Part shown: piece by piece, positions 57,338-64,000 of the stretch
Layout of the letters: each line of letters opens with the position of its first letter
Numbering within the stretch: position 1 is the first letter of the stretch
Assembly: GCF_043290135.1 (NCBI RefSeq)
Contig: NC_134705.1
Location: 40,290,771 to 40,354,770 of the forward strand
Length of the DNA: 64,000 nt
DNA from: Rhipicephalus microplus
Lineage: Eukaryota; Arthropoda; Arachnida; Ixodida; Ixodidae
Direction: 5' to 3'
Position numbers and translations under genes: made by a program
The notes under the pieces: generated by a model
The model's input: the letters and a program-made list of their open reading frames with translations, nothing else
The model's database searches: none
What the model was told of the DNA's origin: nothing

Positions 57338-58127
57338 GTATGTTTGCAAAGTTTTCATGTCTGTTTCTTCTACAAGTGGCTAGTACACTTGTTTGAAACA
57401 CATGTGGGCTTATTTACTTACAGGACAGATATGCTGCATGCTCGCTCATTGTATAGAAAGGCAAGACGCTACATGTGTTTTCCATTGAAATATACCATAG
57501 CAGTGTGCACTACTTCGCGAAAGTTGCTTTTGTTTTCATCAGCCGAATGATTGCGGCGGATTGTTCTGGAGAAACATACCTGTATTCTTCAAGGCCATCA
57601 CTGCTGCTGTTTGATAGGATAGTTATGTGCTGAGCGGTGAAGGATTGGTCTGATGAGTTCATTTTCAGCACTTTTATAAGTTGCTGCCGTGTTTCATACT
57701 GCAAGGAATTCAAAGTTAATTTATGAATTATCACGAGAACTCAAGTCCCGCATGCCGCACAAGTGTCTCGTTCCTTTTGTGTTTACCTTTGTAATATGAG
57801 CTTTATGCCTGAAAGCCTTGCATCAATGTTCAAGATGCTCGTTCCAAACACGGCGTGTAGCCAGCTTCAGGTTGTTGTCTTATGTGCGTAAAAGCATCCA
57901 TAGCTGTTATATTGGTGCTTAGGTACAGAGACAAGTCGGAACACTGCTGGTTGCTTTTCTGGGTAGTGAATAAGAATGACTTGAGTAAGGTCAATGATTC
58001 AAACGGAGAGATGACAACCGTTCTATATAAGCAGTTATACAAAGTGGAGCAGACAAAATAAATAAAAGTGCTGCACTTTACAAAACCAAAAAATTCCTCG
58101 GCGACTACAAATAATTTTTTTTAAAAG

Positions 58128-58556
58128 GATGGTGTTTCACAAGAAATGGAAACGTCAACACAGCAGTCGCAACAAGACCGCTGGCCTCAACTTAATCGCA
58201 TGTACGTCATTTGTAGACATCAAGATCAAGACTTTGACACCAAGCACAAAAAGGACTGATTCACTTTTGAAAAGGGAGCATTCTTTGTGTGCCTTTGTTC
58301 TGCTGAGGGAAGAGCATAATCGCCAACTCAACTGTGCTGATGCACTGTGCCACCTACAGAGCTCTGCAGACACACAGTCTGCCTTCCACAGTTATTTCAA
58401 AGATCGATTGACACCAGCCGAGGCTCTTCAGCTTCACCAGATCAAGCTTGCAGCTGAAGATGACAGTCACGGTACGAATGCTGGCAAATGGCGCATTGAA
58501 CCCCTCGCCCAACACTGTCTACTACTGGTTTAAGGTGTGGCGCAAGTACCATTATG
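58128..58556 (+). pseudogene. Exon 2 of the two-exon gene fragment, frameshifted
   Basis: The acceptor TTTTTTAAAAG|G joins exon 1 to give R-MVFHKKWKRQHSS. Then come NKTAGLNLIACTSFVDIKIK, LLKREHSLCAFVLLREEHN and LTPAEALQLHQIKLA. The -KW-CQHSS-like start and CTSFVDIKIK look like a zinc-binding FLYWCH or SWIM-associated N-terminal domain (inference). After about 58475 the matching continuation LANGALNPSPNTVYYWFKVW is in another frame and stops at about 58594, so one indel is present. No transposase core follows. Confidence 0.45.
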
Positions 58557-58594
58557 GTGATGCAGTGGGCCCACTGAACAAGCTGCGGGAATAG

Positions 58595-59676
58595 GCACCA
58601 TTGTATCATCAAAATGGTGAGCTTAGGCACATTGTAGAAAGTACTTATCAAGATCTAGAACTCTTGATAATGATGTTTCAAATTGAAGTGGCTTGCTTTG
58701 CTGTTGTCTTGTTCATGTCGTTCCCTGCATCACATGTAGCCGAGATGGATTAACGAAAATTCAGGCAGCTGCGCACTAGTGGTGCAAAAGCTGAGACGGG
58801 TCAGGATGCCAGCAGAGCTGGTGGCCTTGCCCGTCTCCTGACCCTCTCTTCTTTTTCCTACCCCTCGTTGTACTATACTTTACACAGCTATGTTATGCTC
58901 CACCCACTTTCTTCCTCCTATATTGCAAGCTTATGTCACACGTTATCACCCTCACTTTCCTTTTCAAGTATCCCATGTGTTCGATACCTGCTGGTGACAA
59001 GTTATATTTTCATCGACTTTTATTTTTTTACATTTACTATAAAATAACTTCTAATAACATCCCCGATGCTCTTCTACACGTGAATCATTGTCTTTTAGAC
59101 GTAATTATTATTGTGTCTAACAAACAAAATGAGCCCTTTAATTTAAACTTCTTTCCTTTATGCATGGCTATGCAATGCTTTAACCTCTCCCATGCTCTCT
59201 TCACGCATCCTCACACCCTGCTCATTCACACCCACTTATACGCCACATCGTACTTATAGGTGCAGTGGAAGAGTCGGCGCTGGACACACAAGTATTGAAA
59301 CCTATGCAATTTCATATTAATACCATGTAGCACAACAAAGAACTCAAACAGCTCGACTGTTTTAAAAAAAAAGAATGCCATTATAACTCACCACGATCCG
59401 ATTTTACTATCTGTAGTTGGCTATCTGTAGTTGGCTATCTGTAGTTGGCTGTAGTTTACTATCTGTAGTTACTATCTGTAGTTTGCGTAGGTGGCAAACT
59501 TTCACGGCAGTTAGGGGCCCTTTGTATTTGGAAAAGAGGTGCGGTGGAGACTGCATTTGGCATTTTACTGTTGCATTTAATTGAAATGACATGCAGCTGT
59601 GTGACATGATGCTGGGAATTTTCAACATCGCCCGCTGTGCACGTGTGCATTTGGAGTCATTTTGCACACTGATACA

Positions 59677-59680
<4 letters not shown>
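58595..59680. other. No gene recognised; short tandem repeats near 59406-59485
   Basis: AT-rich sequence. CTATCTGTAGTTGG-type units of 14-18 bp repeat at 59406-59485. Open frames are short, without motifs. Confidence 0.45.

Positions 59681-59753
<73 letters not shown>
59681..59753. repeat. (TA)36 microsatellite flanking Gypsy-3
   Basis: Perfect TA run that ends directly at the 3' LTR of Gypsy-3. Confidence 0.95.
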
Positions 59754-59756
<3 letters not shown>

Positions 59757-59900
59757 GAGGAGGTTTATTAGCCGTTAAAGACAGCGACGAGACAGCGTGA
59801 AGAACCGTCCAGCGATCGGCACAGCAACGTACCGAAGCACGAGCCGAGAGAGCCGGGCGTTGGCGATGCTGCTCGCTGCAGGCACATCTTCTTCTTCACA
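59754..59900 (-). repeat. 3' LTR of Gypsy-3 (147 bp)
   Basis: On the minus strand it starts TGTGAAGAAGAAG and ends AATAAACCTCCTCACA, giving TGTGA...TCACA ends and a polyadenylation signal. The preceding AGCGGGGGCGAT is a good polypurine tract. Confidence 0.85.
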
Positions 59901-59935
59901 ATCGCCCCCGCTGAACAAGGAGCCATCCTGGCGAC

Positions 59936-60835
59936 TTAAGAAGTTTCAGGCAAAGGCTCATGGTACGGTTTCAGTCGGGAAACATGGACGATGTCACGTG
60001 CACGCCGGCGCATGTCGTCCGATCGGGAAACTGGTTCAATTAGGAAATTAACCGCAGAGATTTTCTCCAAAATGGTGTTAGGCCCCTCGTACCGGGGGAC
60101 AAGTTTCTAGGAGAGTCCCGGTGTTTGGTATGGGATGGCAAGCCACACAAGAGACCCTGGGGCATAGCTAGGATCCGGAAGAGAGGTGCTACGGGTTTCT
60201 TTCTGGCGTTGTTGCTCTTCCGAGGTGAACGCACGGGCGAGCTGGTGGCACTCTTCGGCTTGTCTAGCAGCATCGGAGATAGGTGGACACTCGGAAGCAT
60301 CAGGACGGTAAGGAAGTAGGGTATCAATTGTATTGGAAGGCTCACGTCCGTAAAGAAGAAAGAAAGGTGAGAATTCCGTGGTCGTTTGTATTGCGGTGTT
60401 ATATGCGAACGTGACGTATGGGAGAACACGGTCCCAGTTGCTGTGATCAGATGCCACGTACATTGAGAGCATATCCCCGAGCGTGCGGTTGAACCGTTCC
60501 GTTAGTCCGTTAGCCTGCGGGTGGTATGCTGTCGTTTTCCGATGAATGACGTGGCATTCCGAAAGCAGAGTTTCGACGACCTCGGAAAGGAAAGCGCGGC
60601 CTCTGTCACTAAGGATCTCTCGAGGTGCACCATGTCGAAGGATAAAGCGTTGCAAAATGAAAGAGGCGACATCCTGAGCTGTAGCGCTCGGCAAAGCGGC
60701 TGTTTCGGCGTAGCGTGTCAGATGGTCAACCGCCACTATAATCCACCGATTACCATCTGATGTCAATGGAAGGGGACCGTAGAGGTCAACGCCGACGCGA
60801 TCAAATGGCTTGGCAGGGCATGGAAGTGGCTGCAA
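59936..60835 (-). pseudogene. Gypsy-3 integrase core and C-terminus, with one TAG
   Basis: The DDE core is complete: VGVDLYGPL (D17), EILSDRGRAF (D77) and NGLTERFNRT (E113), counting from the first methionine at 60835, with the D-35-E spacing typical of integrases. TAG at 60107-60109 interrupts the C-terminal domain. In-frame coding then continues through KLVPRYEGP and VHVSRLKPYHEP to a stop at 59936-59938. It is separated from RT only by the TGA at 60869, so the two nonsense changes are the only breaks in an otherwise open pol. Confidence 0.9.
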
Positions 60836-60868
60836 TGCGCCAGTCGCACGTGGTAGTGTTGATTTATG

Positions 60869-62696
60869 TCACTGGCAGTCAGGACAGCACTGCACGAATT
60901 TACGTACAAAATTGTACATGCCGCGCCAGTAATAGCGATGGCGAAGGCGTTCATATGTTTTGAACACTCCGGCGTGGCCACATTGCGGATCGTCGTGAAG
61001 GGAGGCGCATACTTGCGATCGTAAAGTGCGTGGAATGACCAGCAACCACCGGCGACCATCGGGAGCGTAGTTGCGTCGATGAAGAAGTTGATCGCGGATG
61101 GCGAAATGGAAAGCTTGACGTCGGAGGGATCGAGATACTGGAAGGTTGGGCGTGCCAGATAAATATTCGATAAGAGAGGCGATCCACGGGTCACGACGTT
61201 GTTCGGTGGCAATCGAGTCGAGATTTAGCGATGACAAGGTCTGGAGGCAAGTGTTTCCGCACGTATGATCTGGTGGTAAAGGTGAGCGGGACAGGGCATC
61301 AGCGTCAGTGTGTTTGCGTCCGCAGCGGTATACGACGCGAATGTCGTACTCCTGGATGCAGAGTGCCCATCGCGCAAGGCGGCCAGAAGGGTCTTTCAAC
61401 GTGGAGAGCCTGCAAAGCGCGTGGTGATCAGTTACTAGATCGAACGGGCGGCCGTATAAGCACGGCCGAAACTTTCTAAGCGCCCACACCAGAGCCAAAC
61501 ACTCTTTTTCTATCCCGCTGTAATTAGTTTCGGCTTTCGTCAGAGTGCGGCTAGCGTAGGCTACAACGTATTCTGAATAGCCGGGCTTTCGTTGAGCGAG
61601 GACCACGCCTAGCCCGACGCCGCTGGCGTCGGTGTGCACTTTGGTAGGAGCCGTCGGGTCAAAGTGGCGAAGAATAGGTGGGGAAGTGAGCAGACGGCGC
61701 AGAGTAGTGAAGGCAACGTCACATGCAGGGGACCAGGAGGAGAGGTTCACGTCACCACGAAGAAGCTGGGTTAACGGTGACATGATAGATGCGAAATTGC
61801 GAACAAAGCGCCGGAAATAGGAGCATAGGCTTACAAAAGTGCGAAGTTCTTTCATGGTCGCCGGCTTGGGAAATTCTGTGACTGCTCGAAGTTTTGCTGG
61901 GTCCGGTAATACGCCGTGCTTGGACACGATGTGGCCTAGGATGACGAGCTCGCGTGCAGCGAAGCGGCATTTTTTCAGGTTAAGCTGCAGACCAGCGTTG
62001 GTCAGACAACTCAAAACGTGCCTGAGGCGAAGGAGGTGCGTAGGAAAGTCATAGAAGAAAACCACGACATCGTCGAGGTAACAGAGGCACATATTCCATT
62101 TGAGGCCACGTAGCGTATTATCCATAAGACGTTCAAACGTGGCAGGCGCGTTACAAAGCCCAAAGGGCATGACGTTAAATTCATATAGTCCGTATGGTGT
62201 AATAAATGCAGTTTTTTGGCGATCGGCTTCAGCCATTGGAACTTGCCAGTAGCCAGACCGCAAATCTAGCGACGAGAAGAATTCCGCTCCGTGAAGGGTG
62301 TCAATGGCGTCATCAATGCGCGGCAAAGGATAGACGTCCTTGCGGGTTATCTTATTCAAACGACGATAGCCCACGCAAAATCGGATAGATCCGTCTTTCT
62401 TACGCACCAGGACGACGGGAGACGCCCAGGGACTGTGAGATGGTCGAATGACGTCTCTACGAAGCATATCTTCGACTTGATCGTTGATGACGCGGCGCTC
62501 TTCAGCGGAGACACGGTATGGTCTTTGACGCAGTGGCTGGTGTAGGCCGGTGTCAACATGATGTTTGACTTGTGATGTGCGGCCCAGTTGAGGTTGCGAC
62601 ACATCGAACGAACTCCTGAACTCATGCAGAAGATCCAGCAGGTCGGCATGTTCGGTGGGAGTGAGAGTGTCGGCGATGGCGCCGATCACTCTCACT
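60869..62696 (-). pseudogene. Gypsy-3 pol: reverse transcriptase, RNase H and integrase zinc domain
   Basis: Starts at the LTR junction with [16 protein letters not shown] motifs: [37 protein letters not shown] (motif A), [30 protein letters not shown] (catalytic Y-L-D-D). RNase H begins [16 protein letters not shown] and includes [19 protein letters not shown]. The integrase HHCC zinc domain ends at FVQCCPDCQ, where TGA (60869-60871) replaces what is probably an arginine codon. Coding continues in the same frame beyond it. The open frame also extends into the LTR and TG repeat, which is not coding. Confidence 0.9.
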
Positions 62697-62824
62697 CCGT
62701 TAAAGACAGCGACGAGACAGCGTGAAGAACCGTCCAGCGATCGGCACAGCAACGAACCGAAGCACGAGCCGAGAGAGCCGGGCGTTGGCGATGCTGCTCG
62801 CTGCAGGCACATCTTCTTCTTCAC

Positions 62825-62825
<1 letters not shown>
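62697..62825 (-). repeat. 5' LTR of Gypsy-3, last 18 bp missing
   Basis: 129 bp matching 59772-59900 with one mismatch (GAACCG against GTACCG). The LTR's 18-bp end with AATAAA is lost at the junction with pol. Confidence 0.85.

Positions 62826-62897
<72 letters not shown>
62826..62897. repeat. (CA)26-(TA)10 microsatellite between two gypsy LTRs
   Basis: CA repeats run from the Gypsy-3 5' LTR and pass into TA repeats that touch the Gypsy-4 3' LTR. Confidence 0.95.
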
Positions 62898-63074
62898 TGT
62901 TACGTTTGAAAGAGACTGGTAGACGTTGAAAGGGGCCGTTTATTAGGTCGCGAGGGGCAGCTCAGAAGCGGCCGACTGGGTAACGATCCTCCTGATCCTC
63001 TTCTTCTTCTCTCGCTCTGGGCGACAAGTGCGTTCACCGTATACGCTTCTTTTTCTTCGTGCATATACGCAACA
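62898..63074 (-). repeat. 3' LTR of Gypsy-4 (177 bp)
   Basis: Minus-strand start TGTTGCGTATATG after the purine tract GCGCGGAGAGGAA, and end CAAACGTAACA; TG...CA ends. CCTAATAAACGG carries the polyadenylation signal. Confidence 0.75.
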
Positions 63075-63108
63075 TTCCTCTCCGCGCAGACGAAGGCCGC
63101 CGGACGAG

Positions 63109-64000
63109 TCAGTCGAGTTGTCGTGGCGTGTACAGTTTCAGGCGGGCAACATGAACCACTTGAGTTTTGGCAGCTCGTCGACCACTCGCCGTGAGACGAG
63201 CTATTACATAGTTGACCTCTGTAAGTCTGTCGACAATCACAAAAGGTCCATCGTAAGTGGCCAAAAACTTTTGGCATAACCCGCGCTTGCGCATCGGAGT
63301 CCACAACCACACCAGATCACCACGGCGATAAATCACTGGTCGATGGTGAATGTCATAGCGTGCCTTCGCCTTGTCTTGCGATGCCAATGTGCGCAGTAGA
63401 GCTATGCGACGCGCCTCTTCGGCGAGGTAGAGAGTCTCGGCGACAGTCACGTTGTCGTGGTCACAGAAAGGCAATATCGTGTCGATTGTGTACCGGGGCG
63501 AACGGGCATAAAGCAAAAAGAAAGGGCTATAGCCTGTAATCTCATGCTTCGCGGTGTTGAACGCGTAAGTAATGAAAGGGAGTACGTCATCCCAGTTCTT
63601 GTGGTCGCAGGAAACATACATAGACAACATGTTGATAATGGTGCGGTTGGTACGCTCCGTCAGCCCATTAGTTTGGGGGTGGTATGGTGTCGAGTGACGC
63701 AGGCGGGATTCACATAAACGGAGTAGCTCCTCCACGACATCCGCTGTGAATTGTCGTCCAAGATCACTGATAATCAGGCGAGGTGGGCCATGTCGGAGGA
63801 TGACGTACTGTAACAAAAACGACGAGACTTCACTGGCAGTTGCGGAGGGGACGGCCGCCGTCTCGCAGTAGCGTGTGTGGTAGTCGACGCAAACAATTAT
63901 CCATCGGTTGCCCTTAGCCGATTTTGGGAAGGGGCCCAGAAAGTCAATGCCCACTTGTTCAAAAGGTGCGCCTGGAGTAGGCATCGGCTGCAGAAGACCA
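63109..64000 (-). CDS. Gypsy-4 integrase, intact C-terminal part of pol
   Basis: Open for at least 291 codons to the window edge. Catalytic triad: VGIDFLGPF (D14), IISDLGRQF (D74) and NGLTERTNRT (E110), counting from the methionine at 63984; D-35-E spacing. DLVWLWTPMRKRGLCQKF and YDGPFVIVDRLTEVNYVI are the SH3-like C-terminal domain, and VVHVARLKLY ends the protein. It integrates element DNA into chromosomes. The methionine is internal; pol continues upstream beyond 64000. No break is seen, so this copy may be active. Confidence 0.9.
   Translation of the reverse strand, partial: GLLQPMPTPGAPFEQVGIDFLGPFPKSAKGNRWIIVCVDYHTRYCETAAVPSATASEVSSFLLQYVILRHGPPRLIISDLGRQFTADVVEELLRLCESRLRHSTPYHPQTNGLTERTNRTIINMLSMYVSCDHKNWDDVLPFITYAFNTAKHEITGYSPFFLLYARSPRYTIDTILPFCDHDNVTVAETLYLAEEARRIALLRTLASQDKAKARYDIHHRPVIYRRGDLVWLWTPMRKRGLCQKFLATYDGPFVIVDRLTEVNYVIARLTASGRRAAKTQVVHVARLKLYTPRQLD

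Larger units (their letters stand above)
59754..62825 (-). mobile_element. Gypsy-3: internally deleted Ty3/gypsy element with two LTRs
   Basis: The minus-strand order is partial 5' LTR (62697-62825), RT, RNase H, integrase, a G-rich tract and the 3' LTR (59754-59900). The primer binding site, gag and protease are absent: the 5' LTR is joined directly to the RT linker. LTR copies differ by one base in 129, so the insertion is recent. It is dead in cis but could in principle be mobilised only with outside help. Confidence 0.85.
62898..64000 (-). mobile_element. Gypsy-4: 3' part of a Ty3/gypsy element, cut by the window edge
   Basis: Integrase (63109 to the window edge), polypurine tract and 3' LTR (62898-63074) on the minus strand. 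Integrase is intact as far as seen. RT and the 5' side lie beyond 64000. It belongs to a different family from Gypsy-3: LTR sequences do not match and integrase differs. Confidence 0.85.

Overview
The window looks like nuclear DNA of a hard tick (Ixodida), probably a metastriate species. This is inferred from what I recognise: spliced, intron-rich genes; gypsy elements with short (140-180 bp) LTRs; I- and CR1-type LINEs; a tRNA-type SINE; piggyBac- and mariner-like MITEs; and long perfect microsatellites. There are no operons, Shine-Dalgarno sites or phage-type features. Most long open frames are retroelement coding or low-complexity artefacts.

Layout. 1.3-3.9 kb: decayed minus-strand gypsy element (Gypsy-1) with an intact-looking 5' LTR. 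4.4-11.6 kb: degenerate plus-strand gypsy element (Gypsy-2) broken by two insertions. 12.0-21.1 kb: three minus-strand exons that together encode the start of the helicase domain of DNA polymerase theta (POLQ), separated by introns of about 3.0 and 5.6 kb filled with MITEs. 21-27.6 kb: SINE fragments and a 170-unit GT array. 27.6-34.1 kb: two copies of one LINE family (LINE-X), one carrying a SINE with an 11-bp target duplication, a TTAA-flanked piggyBac-like MITE, and between them a THAP zinc-finger exon that ends in the LINE-X tail. 35.4-41.3 kb: a nearly intact I-clade LINE with ORF1, endonuclease, RT, RNase H and one frameshift. 41.3-42.8 kb: a CR1-like RT fragment carrying a 7 x 82-bp tandem array. 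46.6-49.6 kb: a spliced but broken gene joining a Mutator-like transposase domain to a YqaJ-type nuclease. 52.2-54.3 kb: a third LINE-X copy whose ATCC tail has grown into a 0.5-kb array. 54.6-56.4 kb: LINE 5' region repeats, an ORF1 fragment and a foldback. 57.1-58.6 kb: a two-exon gene fragment. 59.7-64.0 kb: two gypsy elements (Gypsy-3, Gypsy-4) lying next to TA/TG microsatellites.

The likely host genes are POLQ (three intact exons, continuing past the left edge) and possibly the THAP exon and the 57-58.5 kb gene fragment. The rest records successive nested insertions. The most unusual coding unit is the transposase plus YqaJ nuclease gene. All calls come from reading the sequence and from memory of protein families; no database search was possible.
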